Assembly (NCBI GenBank): GCA_963711725.1
Contig: CAVQFO010000039.1
Location: forward strand, 1 to 22,818
Direction of reading: 5' to 3'
Length of the DNA stretch: 22,818 nt
Source: CAVQFO01 sp963711725
Lineage (GTDB): Bacteria; Pseudomonadota; Gammaproteobacteria; Nitrococcales; Aquisalimonadaceae
The notes under the pieces are model-generated. The model saw nothing but the letters and a program-made list of their open reading frames with translations. It was not told where the DNA came from and ran no database searches. This document shows positions 14,846 through 22,818 of this stretch, piece after piece. A program made the translations under genes and the position numbers. The number at the start of each line of letters is the position of its first letter. Position 1 is the stretch's first letter.

Positions 14846-15682
14846 TCAGTGCGACATCAGCACCGGGATCTCCATGTGCTCCAGTACGGAGCGGGTGGCA
14901 CCGCCCAGGACATCCTCCCGAAAACGGGAATGGCTGTAGGCACCCATCACCAGCAGGGTGGCGCTGGTCCTGCGGCCGTAGTTCAGCAGATCTCTCCCCG
15001 CATCATGGGCGTCACGGGGGGTAGTGGCCGTCTCGGCCTGGATGCCGTGACGTTTGAGGTGCTCACCGGCGTCCAGCCCGAGCCGTTGCTCGGTTTCCGG
15101 CCGTTCGCCCACGGTCACGACCGTTACCCTGGTGTCCTGCTCGAACAGCGGCATGGCATCGGCCAGGGCGCGGGCGGCTTCCCGCGTGCCGTTCCAACCC
15201 ACCACGACATGGTTCGTCAATGGCTGTTCGGGATCGTACTCATGGGGAACGATCAGCAGCGGGCGACCGGCGCCGAAGACCACCTCGTCCGGATTGACGC
15301 CGGGCCAATACTGATCACTTATGGCGAACTGGCCGGCGATCACCAGATCGGCGTAGCGGCCGACAATGGCGGCGGCGGTATCTGGGATGCCACGCACATA
15401 CAGCCAGTGGGCCTTGGTCCCGAGCCCGGCCTTGTCGGCCTCTTCCTGGAATTGCTTGGAAACCTTCGCCGCCTTTTCCTCCTCGGCCTTTTCCATGGAC
15501 GCGCTCAGCGAGGCTGCGTCGGGCACCAGGTTCACAACACGACCGGGCAGGAGGTCGGAACTGCGGATGTAGACAGCCGTTAGATGCGCATCGTGTTCCT
15601 TCGCCAAACGCAGGGCGAAGCGGATGCGGCTTACGCAGCTGGTGCTGTCCTCGACAAGGACTACGAGGTTCTTGATCGCCAT
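14846..15682 (-). CDS. Universal stress protein with two UspA domains
   Basis: A 278-residue tandem UspA protein. Domain 1 spans about residues 1-145 (MAIKNLVVLVEDSTSC start) and domain 2 about 152-278 (NHVVVGWNGTREAARAL start). The second domain keeps the ATP-binding type motif GAYSHSRFREDVLGGATRSV (G-x2-G-x9-G-S/T-like). Domain 1 is less conserved at this site, usual for E. coli UspE-like tandem forms. The start ATG 15680-15682 has GGAGG about 10 bases upstream; a longer frame upstream lacks conservation. A role in general stress survival is expected by family; the ligand is unknown. Confidence 0.92.
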   Translation of the reverse strand: MAIKNLVVLVEDSTSCVSRIRFALRLAKEHDAHLTAVYIRSSDLLPGRVVNLVPDAASLSASMEKAEEEKAAKVSKQFQEEADKAGLGTKAHWLYVRGIPDTAAAIVGRYADLVIAGQFAISDQYWPGVNPDEVVFGAGRPLLIVPHEYDPEQPLTNHVVVGWNGTREAARALADAMPLFEQDTRVTVVTVGERPETEQRLGLDAGEHLKRHGIQAETATTPRDAHDAGRDLLNYGRRTSATLLVMGAYSHSRFREDVLGGATRSVLEHMEIPVLMSH

Positions 15683-15798
15683 GATTTCCGTTCCTCCGCA
15701 GTGTAGGGTCAGCTTCACTTTTCCCGCGACTGGCGCGGGGGACCGCGGCCGTACGGTGTATTTGTATGAGTCGGAGGCCGACACGTATCCGACTACGA

Positions 15799-15829
15799 AG
15801 GGTATTGCGTCGGCCTCGGGGCGTGTCAA
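15799..15829 (-). promoter_or_regulatory. Possible promoter of the universal stress gene
   Basis: On the minus strand a perfect TTGACA (15824-15829) is followed after 19 bases by TACCCT (15799-15804). The -10 match is poor and the leader would be about 110 bases. The outer end of the large inverted repeat falls exactly at this TTGACA. Confidence 0.3.
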
Positions 15830-15911
15830 GGAGGCGCCATTTACCACACGGTGGCCCGGCTGCTTGCGGGGTCCGTTGATTTGACCTCGATTTGACTGCC
15901 CGTCGTGGCCC

Positions 15912-17024
15912 TCAACCGTCTTCGGCAGCTCGCCCGAGCCTTCCCAGCGTCTCTGCGACAGCCCGCCGACCGGCATCGACGGCACCCGCCAGGTAGCCCG
16001 GGTCCGTCATGCTGGTCTCGCTGCCCGCCAATGACAGGCGATGCCGCCAGGGGCCCGTCACCCAGGCCCCGCTTTGGGGGACAGGATGCATCCCGGCATC
16101 CTTGTCGTCGGGCGTCGCTGTCAACGCATCCGCGGCCCAGTCTTTGAAAAGCGTCGCTCGGGGATGTAGCGCCTGCGGCCCGAACAGCCGTCCCAACTGC
16201 TCCACGCACCCCTGGACCAGCCTCTCCTCTCCGACCGAGGCACGCTGATTCGCATCAACCCCGAGGAACCCAAACAAGGCGGCGGTACCGGAAGCGGTCG
16301 TCGCGTCGTGAATTTCGACCAGCGGGCCAACCATGCTTTGGGCTGTGCCGGACAGACCGACCTCCCGCCAGAACGGCCGATCGTAGAGCGCGAAAAACTT
16401 CGCGTGCGGAGCCATCCATGTGGCCGTTTCGCGCCAGCGTCGCGCCACGGCGGACTCCATCGCGGGGGTGAACGATACGGTCGCTTCAAGAAGCCGCGGA
16501 GGAATCGCCGCAATCACCTGCTCGGCCGCCAACGAGTGATTCGACCCATCGGCCCGAGAGATCGTCACGGTAACCTCACCATCACCCAGAGCCATGTGAG
16601 TCACTCGTGCGCCCAGCTGAAGGCTGTCTCCCGGAATTCCTTTCGCGATTGCCGTCACCAGCGAACCCGTTCCACCGGTCAGGCGCATGGATTCCGGCAC
16701 TTGGCGCATGCCGGGGTATCGCTGCGGAGTCTCGCGGTCCGTGCGCTCGAAAATCACATCCCCTTCACTGTTCTGGGCAAACCCAGCGAGACCCAGCTCG
16801 TCCACCAAGGCCCCGATGGATGGCTGCATCTCAGGCCAGAACCAGGAAGGACCGAGGTCCAAACCGCCATCGGCAACCGAGCCGGTTTCATCGCTGGTGA
16901 GGATGCGCCCTCCGAGCCGTTCGCGCGCCTCGAGAAGTTGAAAATCGACCCCCGCCGAGTGCAACAAGCGGGCTGCATGGAGACCGGCAAGACCCCCTCC
17001 GAGAATCGCGACCTTCGTGCGCAT
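15912..17024 (-). CDS. FAD-dependent amine oxidase (flavin monoamine oxidase family)
   Basis: A 370-residue flavoprotein. The N-terminus VAILGGGLAGLHAARLL is the dinucleotide-binding beta-alpha-beta turn, followed by FQLLEARERLGGRI, the standard second FAD motif of the amine oxidase/protoporphyrinogen oxidase group. The C-terminus has WVTGPWRHRLSLAGSETS..., then PGYLAGAVDAGRRAV, the usual final FAD-contact region (A-G-S-E-T-S-x-x-x-P-G-Y-L-x-G-A-V-x-S/A-G). It is shorter than many monoamine oxidases (about 450) but complete in its motifs. The start at ATG 17022-17024 begins at the FAD motif; an upstream in-frame Met adds 14 residues. Substrate unknown. A broken copy lies at 21600-22715. Confidence 0.9.
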   Translation of the reverse strand: MRTKVAILGGGLAGLHAARLLHSAGVDFQLLEARERLGGRILTSDETGSVADGGLDLGPSWFWPEMQPSIGALVDELGLAGFAQNSEGDVIFERTDRETPQRYPGMRQVPESMRLTGGTGSLVTAIAKGIPGDSLQLGARVTHMALGDGEVTVTISRADGSNHSLAAEQVIAAIPPRLLEATVSFTPAMESAVARRWRETATWMAPHAKFFALYDRPFWREVGLSGTAQSMVGPLVEIHDATTASGTAALFGFLGVDANQRASVGEERLVQGCVEQLGRLFGPQALHPRATLFKDWAADALTATPDDKDAGMHPVPQSGAWVTGPWRHRLSLAGSETSMTDPGYLAGAVDAGRRAVAETLGRLGRAAEDG

Positions 17025-17103
17025 GGTTTTCGTGGCTTGAATGACACTTCCCCGGGTTGTCAGCACATGGACTCCAGTCTCACGCGGCGGGCTTGGGCCG
17101 CCG

Positions 17104-17241
17104 CTACCGGCCCATCCCCGGCGGAGCGCAGTCGCCCGTGATCTCGTTCATTGGACCGGACAACTCGCCTGCCCACCGGGGCAGAGGCGAAGCAATGGAA
17201 ACGAGGTCTCCAAGCACGGAGCTACGCTGCCGTCTGCTCAT
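17104..17241 (-). CDS. Small open frame, possible remnant of a larger gene
   Basis: ATG 17239-17241 with AAGGGA about 10 bases upstream opens a 45-residue frame (MSRRQRSSVLGDLVSIASPL...) ending at TAG 17104-17106. The first ~25 residues, with a basic start and then LVSIASPLPRWAG, recall the N-terminus of membrane-linked restriction-endonuclease-like (Mrr-type) proteins, which usually go on into a transmembrane helix. Here the helix is absent and unrelated sequence follows, so it may be a truncated remnant or chance. It lies in the 408-base gap between hflC and the oxidase. The right-arm copy is frameshifted after its third codon. Confidence 0.3.
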   Translation of the reverse strand: MSRRQRSSVLGDLVSIASPLPRWAGELSGPMNEITGDCAPPGMGR

Positions 17242-17272
17242 GGTGAGCCGTCCCTTGTTTTATCAATTCGTG

Positions 17273-17305
17273 AACCAAACGGTTTGAAGATAGTACGGTT
17301 TGGTT
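17273..17305. promoter_or_regulatory. Operator-like inverted and direct repeats
   Basis: AACCAAAC (17273-17280) and GTTTGGTT (17298-17305) form exact 8-bp inverted arms. ACGGTTTG also occurs twice as a direct repeat (17279-17286 and 17295-17302), 16 bases apart, and CAAACGGTTTG is a palindrome around one G. The pattern resembles operators of TetR-type repressors. It lies about 30 bases upstream of the small open frame and about 250 upstream of the oxidase start, with a TACTAT -10-like hexamer inside. In the right arm one half-site is altered. Confidence 0.4.
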
Positions 17306-17432
17306 GAAGCCCCGCGCTCGGCCTAAAGTGTAGAGATCGAGGCCCCGTCCCACCCATCGCGGGTTAATTCAACACGGTATCCCTGAAACTGCAAATCCGA
17401 CGCAAAGACCTCTTGCCCCAGGAGGCCGCCTT

Positions 17433-18455
17433 CTACCGTACCTGCGCGGCTTCGTTGCCCCTTGTCATGGCGCCGGCGGCAACCCCGGTTCCGCCCGGGT
17501 TCATGCCCTTCAGGAATTTGAACAATTCGCTGTCCGTGGAGAGCACCAGTGTCGTGTTCTCGGAAATGACGGTTTTGTAGGATTGCATGGTCCGCGTGAA
17601 TTCGTAGAACTCCACCGCTTGAGGGCTCTGGTTATACGCCCTGGCGTAGATTTCGGTGGCTTTGGCGTCCGCGACTCCCCGTATCTCCTCAACCTGCCGG
17701 TAAGCTTCGGACTGGATCTTGTTCAAGTCGCGCACGCGATTACCACGGATTCGCGCGGCCTCGCCTTTGCCTTCGGAGAGGAAACGTTCCGCGATCTGCC
17801 GCCGCTCGCTGATCATTCGGTCGTAGATCTTGGGCCGCACGCTTTCGTTGTAGTTGATCCGCTTGAACCGGATATCGAGCAGCTCGATGCCGAAGACCCG
17901 CACCTTCTGGGCCGCAGCGGCAAAGATCTCCTGTTCCACCAGCTTGCGCCCCTTCTGGATGGGCACCAATGCGCCAATATCCTGCTCGCGTTCCGCCTCG
18001 GTCAGCAGCGTGTCGCGCAAGGGGACACGGTCCTTCGTGGTCCGGATGATCTCGATCAGCTCATGCTTGGCGACGGCGTTGCGGGTTTCGCTGCCGAGGA
18101 TATCGTTCAAACGTGATTGCGCGCTGCGTTCGTCACGCAGCCGCAAGAAATACTGGAGCGGCTCGGTGATCCGCCAGCGGGCGAATAGATCGACGGAAAT
18201 GTAGAGTTTGTCCTTGGTGGGCATGTCCGAAGGATTCCCGTCCCACTCGAGAATCCGCCGATCGATCAGGTTGACGTGCTGGACGAACGGGATCTTGAGC
18301 TTCAGGCCGGCGGTGGTGACAGGCTTTCCCACAGGCTTGCCGAACTGGGTAATAATCGCCTGCTCGACTTCGCTCACCGTGTACAGCGCGCTCGCCCCGA
18401 GCACCACGACGACAACCAAAATCACGAGCACAGCAATTTGCAGGGTCCGTTTCAT
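17433..18455 (-). CDS. hflC: HflC, modulator of FtsH protease (SPFH/prohibitin family)
   Basis: A 340-residue protein. A single N-terminal membrane anchor (about residues 5-27, LQIAVLVILVVVVVLGAS) is followed by the SPFH domain starting TVSEVEQAIITQFGKP (about 26-230) and a long helical region (RQIAERFLSEGKGEAARIRGN) that forms the coiled coil. The C-terminus has YEFTRTMQSYK and STDSELFKFL, typical of HflC. With HflK it forms a large periplasm-facing inner-membrane complex around FtsH that modulates degradation of membrane proteins. Its ATG overlaps the hflK stop (ATGA 18452-18455), the normal hflK-hflC order. A garbled copy is at 20162-21193. Confidence 0.95.
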   Translation of the reverse strand: MKRTLQIAVLVILVVVVVLGASALYTVSEVEQAIITQFGKPVGKPVTTAGLKLKIPFVQHVNLIDRRILEWDGNPSDMPTKDKLYISVDLFARWRITEPLQYFLRLRDERSAQSRLNDILGSETRNAVAKHELIEIIRTTKDRVPLRDTLLTEAEREQDIGALVPIQKGRKLVEQEIFAAAAQKVRVFGIELLDIRFKRINYNESVRPKIYDRMISERRQIAERFLSEGKGEAARIRGNRVRDLNKIQSEAYRQVEEIRGVADAKATEIYARAYNQSPQAVEFYEFTRTMQSYKTVISENTTLVLSTDSELFKFLKGMNPGGTGVAAGAMTRGNEAAQVR

Positions 18456-19340
18456 GGCCGTACAGCCTCCTTGGTGTCGAGATTCAGCAGAGGCAGAATG
18501 CCCCGGGTCGTTTCATCGACAATGATCTTGGAGCGGATGCGCGGCATGACTTCCTGAAGGGTCTCGATATAGATCCGGCGACGGGTAACCTCGGACGCTT
18601 TGGTGTATTCCGCCAGAAGCGCATTGAACCGAGCCACGTCACCTTCGGCTTCATTGATTCGCTTGAGCCGATAGCCGTCGGCTTCGCGGATGCGCTGATC
18701 CTTCTCTCCCTCCGCCAGCGGGATCACCTTGTTGTAATCACGCCGGGCTTCGTTGATCAGCTTCTCTTTCTCCTGCTGGGCCTGGTTCACTTCGTTGAAC
18801 GACTCCTGCACCGGCTGGGGGGGATTGATGTTTTTCAGTTGCACCTGATCGATGCTGATACCCATCGCGTACTTGGTCGCCAGGGTTTGCATCTTGGTCA
18901 GCGCCTCGGTCTCGATTTCCTGCCGGCCGATGGTGATGACTTCGTCCACAGTGCGATCGCCAACCACCTCCCGCATCACGGACTCGGACACATAGCGCAA
19001 GGTCTCCCTGGGCTCCCGAACTTCGAACAGATATTTGACGGGATCGGAAATTCGGAACTGAACCACCCATTCCACCAATGCGGCGTTGAGATCACCGGTC
19101 ACCATCTGGGTTTCACGGGTTGCGTCGCTGCGCCCGGGGCTCTGAAACGGATCGGCGGCGCCGGGTGTCGCGAAGCCGAATTCCTGTTTCAACTGCCGTT
19201 TGACGGGAACAATGCTGGCCGTGTCGATGCCAAGGGGCCACTTGAAGTGCAGCCCCGGCGGAACCTGTTTGAGATACTTGCCGAAACGCTGCACCACGGC
19301 CACGGAATCGCTGGGCACGGTGTAATAGGCCGTCCACAGG
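18452..19340 (-). CDS. hflK: HflK, FtsH modulator; 5' end cut off at the palindrome junction
   Basis: About 295 residues of HflK are present, from FLWTAYYTVPSDSVAVVQRF (end of the membrane anchor and start of the SPFH domain) through the coiled-coil segment (VNQAQQEKEKLINEARRDYN, then AEGEKDQRIREADGYRLKRI) to the C-terminal RGILPLLNLDTKEAVRP. The usual glycine-rich cytoplasmic N-terminus and most of the transmembrane helix are missing: at about 19340 the sequence turns back into the opposite-strand copy. An in-frame Met at 19411 lies in the other arm and is not a real start. HflK normally pairs with HflC to regulate FtsH. The gene is probably intact in the organism. Confidence 0.85.
19270..19340. 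other. Spacer at the centre of the inverted repeat
   Basis: These 71 bases are the only part of the 15824-22803 block present once. They encode, on the minus strand, the hflK stretch from the membrane anchor to FGKYLK. Just outside, AACAGGTTCCGCC (left, minus strand) and AACAGGTCCCGCC (right, plus strand) mark the turn-back point. Confidence 0.85.
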
Positions 19341-20165
19341 AACAGGTCCCGCCGGGGGCTGCACTTCAAGTGGCCCCTTGGCATCGACACGGCCAGCATT
19401 GTTCCCGTCAAACGGCAGTTGAAACAGGAATTCGGCTTCGCGACACCCGGCGCCGCCGATCCGTTTCAGAGCCCCGGGCGCAGCGACGCAACCCGTGAAA
19501 CCCAGATGCTGACGGGTGATCTCAACGCCGCATTGGTGGAATGGGTGGTTCAGTTCCGAATTTCCGATCCCGTCAAATATCTGTTCGAAGTTCGGGAGCC
19601 CAGGGAGACCTTGCGCTATGTGTCCGAGTCCGTGATGCGGGAGGTGGTTGGCGATCGCACTGTGGACGAAGTCATCACCATCGGCCGGCAGGAAATCGAG
19701 ACCGAGGCGCTGACCAAGATGCAAACCCTGGCGACCAAGTACGCGATGGGTATCAGCATCGATGAGGTGCAACTGAAAAACATCAATCCCCCCTCAGCCG
19801 GTGCAGGAGTCGTTCAACGAAGTGAACCAGGCCCAGCAGGAGAAAGAGAAGCTGATCAACGAAGCCCGGCGTGATTACAACAAGGTGATCCCGCTGGCGG
19901 AGGGAGAGAAGGATCAGCGCATCCGCGAAGCCGACGGCTATCGGCTCAAGCGAATCAATGAAGCCGAAGGTGACGTGGCTCGGTTCAATGCGCTTCTGGC
20001 GGAATACACCAAAGCGTCCGAGGTTACCCGTCGCCGGATCTATAGAGATCCAGACCCTTCAGGAAGTCATGCCGCGCATCCGCTCCAAGATCATTGTCGA
20101 TGAAAACGACCCGGGGCATTCTGCCTCTGCTGAATCTCGACACCAAGGAGGCTGTACGGCCATGA
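19341..20165 (+). pseudogene. hflK: Broken second copy of hflK
   Basis: It starts at the junction inside the SPFH domain (PPGLHFKWPLGIDTA region) and has no start codon of its own. An extra T in a C-run near 19796 shifts the frame after KNINPP; the frame that follows carries QESFNEVNQAQQEK. A 4-base insertion near 20045 (CTATAGAGATCCAGACCC where the left arm has CTATATCGAGACCC) and an extra A near 20105 disrupt the C-terminus. Substitutions include Val to Leu in QMVTGD and Gln to Glu in SIDQVQL. It could not make HflK as written. Confidence 0.85.
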
Positions 20166-21193
20166 AACGGACCCTGCAAATTGCTGTGCTCGTGATTTTG
20201 GTTGTCGTCGTGGTGCTCGGGGCGAGCGCGCTGTACACGGTGAGCGAAGTCGAGCAGGCGATTATTACCCAGTTCGGCAAGCCTGTGGAGGAAAGCTGGT
20301 CACCACCGCCTGGCCTGGAGCTCTTTATCCTGCTTGTCGAGCACGTCAACCTGATCGATCTGGTTATTCTCGATGAAATGGGTTTCCTTCCGACATGCCC
20401 ACCAAGGACAAACTCTGCACATTCCCGTCGAGTGCATCGCCCGCGGGCGGATCACCGACGCGCGTCGTCAGTATTCTCCTTGCGGCTGCGTGACGAACGC
20501 AGCGCGCAATCACGTTTGAACGATATCCTCGGCAGCGAAACCCGCAACGCCGTCGCCAAGCATGAGCTGATCGAGATCATCCGGACCACGAAGGACCGTG
20601 TCCCCTTGCGCGACACGCTGCTGACCGAGGCGGAACGCGAGCAGGATATTGGCGCATTGGTGCCCATCCAGAAGGGGCGCAAGCTGGTGGAACAGGAGAT
20701 CTTTGCCGCTGCGGCCCAGAAGGTGCGGGTCTTCGGCATCGAGCTGCTCGATATCCGGTTCAAGCGGATCAACTACAACGAAAGCGTGCGGCCCAAGATC
20801 TACGACCGAATGATCAGCGAGCGGCGGCAGATCGCGGAACGTTTCCTCTCCGAAGGCAAAGGCGAGGCCGCGCGAATCCGTGGTAATCGCGTGCGCGACT
20901 TGAACAAGATCCAGTCCGAAGCTTACCGGCAGGTTGAGGAGATACGGGGAGTCGCGGACGCCAAAGCCACCGAAATCTACGCCAGGGCGTATAACCAGAG
21001 CCCTCAAGCGGTGGAGTTCTACGAATTCACGCGGACCATGCAATCCTACAAAACCGTCATTTCCGAGAACACGACACTGGTGCTCTCCACGGACAGCGAA
21101 TTGTTCAAATTCCTGAAGGGCATGAACCCGGGCGGAACCGGGGTTGCCGCCGGCGCCATGACAAGGGGCAACGAAGCCGCGCAGGTACGGTAG
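20162..21193 (+). pseudogene. hflC: Altered second copy of hflC with a garbled central patch
   Basis: The frame is open for 343 residues. Residues 1-42 and from LRLRDERSAQ to the end are identical or nearly identical to the left-arm HflC. The stretch between (20288-20479, about 64 residues against 61 in the left copy) is scrambled. It keeps islands such as HVNLID and, in another frame, the DNA for DMPTKDKL, but contains many substitutions and compensating indels. The patch lies in the conserved SPFH domain, so function would be doubtful. Upstream the frame continues into shifted hflK sequence; that apparent fusion is not real. Confidence 0.75.
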
Positions 21194-21599
21194 AAGGCGG
21201 CCTCCTGGGGCAAGAGGTCTTTGCGTCGGATTTGCAGTTTCAGGGATACCGTGTTGAATTAACCCGCGATGGGTGGGACGGGGCCTCGATCTCTACACTT
21301 TAGGCCGAGCGCGGGGCTTCAACCAAAATGTACTATCTTCAAACCGTTTGGTTCACGAATTGATAAAACAAGGGACGGCTCACCATGAGCTCACGCAGTG
21401 TAGCTCCGTGCTTGGAGACCTCGTTTCCATTGCTTCGCCTCTGCCCCGGTGGGCAGGCGAGTTGTCCGGTCCAATGAACGAGATCACGGGCGACGGCGTC
21501 CGCCGGGGATGGGCCGGTAGCGGCGGCCCAAGCCCGCCGCGTGAGACTGGAGTCCATGTGCTGACAACCCGGGGAAGTGTCATTCAAGCCACGAAAACC

Positions 21600-22715
21600 A
21601 TGCGCACGAAGGTCGCGATTCTCGGAGGGGGTCTTGCCGGTCTCCATGCAGCCCGCTTGTTGCACTCGGCGGGGGTCGATTTTCAACTTCTCGAGGCGCG
21701 CGAACGGCTCGGAGGGCGCATCCTCACCAGCGATGAAACCGGCTCGGTTGCCGATGGCGGTTTGGACCTCGGTCCTTCCTGGTTCTGGCCTGAGATGCAG
21801 CCATCCATCGGGGCCTTGGTGGACGAGCTGGGTCTCGCTGGGTTTGCCCAAGAACAGTGAAGGGGATGTGATTTTCGAGCGCACGGACCGCGAGACTCCG
21901 CAGCGATACCCCGGCATGCGCCAAGTGCCGGAATCCATGCGCCGTACCGGGCGAACGGGTTCGCTGGTGACGGCAATCGCGAAAGGAATTCCGGGAGACA
22001 GCCTTCAGCTGGGCGCACGAGTGACTCACATGGCTCTGGGTGATGGTGAGGTTACCGTGACGATCTCTCGGGCCGATGGGTCGAATCACTCGTTGGCGGC
22101 CGAGCAGGCGATTGCGGCGATTCCTCCGCGGCTTCTTGAAGCGACCGTATCGTTCACCCCCGCGATGGAGTCCGCCGTGGCGCGACGCTGGCGCGAAACG
22201 GCCACATGGATGGCTCCGCACGCGAAGTTTTTCGCGCTCTACGATCGGCCGTTCTGGCGGGAGGTCGGTCTGTCCGGCACAGCCCAAAGCATGGTTGGCC
22301 CGCTGGTCGAAATTCACGACGCGACGACCGCTTCCGGTACCGCCGCCTTGTTTGGGTTCCTCGGGGTTGATGCGAATCAGCGTGCCTCGGTCGGAGAGGA
22401 GAGGCTGGTCCAGGGGTGCGTGGAGCAGTTGGGACGGCTGTTCGGGCCGCAGGCGCTACATCCCCGAGCGACGCTTTTCAAAGACTGGGCCGCGGATGCG
22501 TTGACAGCGACGCCCGACGACAAGGATGCCGGGATGCAGATCCTGTCCCCCAAAGCGGGACCTGGGTGACGGGCCCCTGGCGGCATCGCCTGTCATTGGC
22601 GGAAAGCGAGACCAGCATGACGGACCCGGGCTACCTGGCGGGTGCCGTCGATGCCGGTCGGCGGGCTGTCGCAGAGACGCTGGGAAGGCTCGGGCGAGCT
22701 GCCGAATACGGTTGA
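21600..22715 (+). pseudogene. Broken second copy of the FAD amine oxidase
   Basis: The copy begins MRTKVAILGGG at 21600. An extra A near 21851 (GCCCAAGAACAG against GCCCAGAACAG) creates a stop at 21858-21860 after GFAQEQ. The next frame carries NSEGDVIFERTD onward until a 2-base insertion near 22536 (ATGCAGATCC against ATGCATCC) shifts it again. The third segment ends at TGA 22713-22715. The two insertions sum to three bases, so the last part is back in the original frame. Substitutions include RLTGGTG to RRTGRTG and LAGSE to LAESE. Confidence 0.88.
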
Positions 22716-22818
22716 GGGCCACGACGGGCAGTCAAATCGAGGTCAAATCAACGGACCCCGCAAGCAGCCGAGCCACCGTGTGGTACATGGCGTCTCCTTG
22801 ACAGCTCGCAGCTCAATG

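Larger units (their letters stand above)
15824..19269. repeat. Large inverted repeat, left arm
   Basis: This segment reads as the reverse complement of 19341-22803. It holds the amine oxidase, a small open frame, hflC and most of hflK, all on the minus strand with clean reading frames. The inner 13 bases (19257-19269) match the other arm with one mismatch and a one-base insertion beside them. The outer limit is TTGACA at 15824-15829. The left arm looks like the reference-quality copy. Confidence 0.93.
19341..22803. repeat. Large inverted repeat, right arm (degraded copy)
   Basis: Reverse-complement copy of 15824-19269. My manual alignment finds these length changes relative to the left arm: +1 near 19354, +1 near 19796, +4 near 20045, +1 near 20105, net +9 within 20288-20479, -1 near 21395, -1 near 21498, +1 near 21851 and +2 near 22536. 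There are also small clusters of substitutions. Long stretches between these are identical. Similarity stops at 22803; the last 15 bases of the window do not clearly match. Confidence 0.93.

Noticed and set aside
18452..19411. Complete-looking hflK frame starting with Met at 19411
   Set aside because: The first ~22 residues are the antisense of the opposite arm beyond the turn-back point and do not resemble an HflK N-terminus.
18839..19772. Two 219-codon frames (18839-19498 plus, 19113-19772 minus) with almost the same protein sequence
   Set aside because: Both are antisense to the hflK copies and cross the palindrome centre. Their near identity follows from the inverted repeat, not from a real duplicated gene.
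19958..21193. Apparent 411-codon fusion of an hflK tail with hflC
   Set aside because: The upstream part is out-of-frame hflK sequence joined by indels. The natural HflC start MKRTLQIAV is at 20162.

Overview
The window is GC-rich and densely coded, with short gaps, frequent 4-base ATGA overlaps and Shine-Dalgarno-like sites. A Tat-exported HiPIP, thioredoxin-type ArsC, Acr3, YghU and HflKC point to a gammaproteobacterium, possibly Chromatiales/Ectothiorhodospiraceae-like. This placement is inferred from gene content only.

Layout. 1-1426: the tail of an unknown membrane protein converges on a PAS-GAF-GGDEF diguanylate cyclase with an apparent one-base deletion near its C-terminus. 1586-2621: a Phd-like antitoxin/zeta-type kinase pair behind a TATAAT box and a perfect 14-bp inverted repeat. 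2658-5657: minus-strand SDR oxidoreductase, alpha/beta hydrolase and MATE exporter. 5867-8003: plus-strand EamA transporter, HiPIP with a class II FNR-type promoter candidate, and an unrecognised 171-aa protein. 8107-10502: compact arsenic operon arsR-arsI-arsC-acr3 with a palindromic operator. 10548-12697: YghU-type glutathione enzyme and dienelactone hydrolase, flanked by two copies of one palindromic miniature repeat. 12854-15682: Cys/Met-metabolism PLP enzyme, an 80-aa DUF5062-like protein and a tandem universal stress protein.

15824-22803 is the standout feature: a giant inverted repeat with arms of about 3.45 kb around a spacer of about 71 bp. Each arm carries flavin amine oxidase, hflC and part of hflK. 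The left arm (minus-strand genes) has clean reading frames. The right arm (plus-strand) has at least eight indel or scrambled sites that break hflK and the oxidase and garble about 60 codons of hflC. The symmetry point lies inside the hflK N-terminus, so neither copy has its start, and the right arm ends 15 bases before the window ends. My reading is that a fold-back sequencing or assembly chimera at a contig end is more likely than a real palindrome, but reads are needed to decide.

Functionally the region is accessory and stress-oriented: arsenic and organoarsenical detoxification, drug/metabolite export, glutathione and universal stress proteins, a toxin-antitoxin pair, an electron carrier probably tuned by oxygen, and membrane-protease control (HflKC). 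I saw no tRNA, rRNA, CRISPR array, phage gene or transposase.
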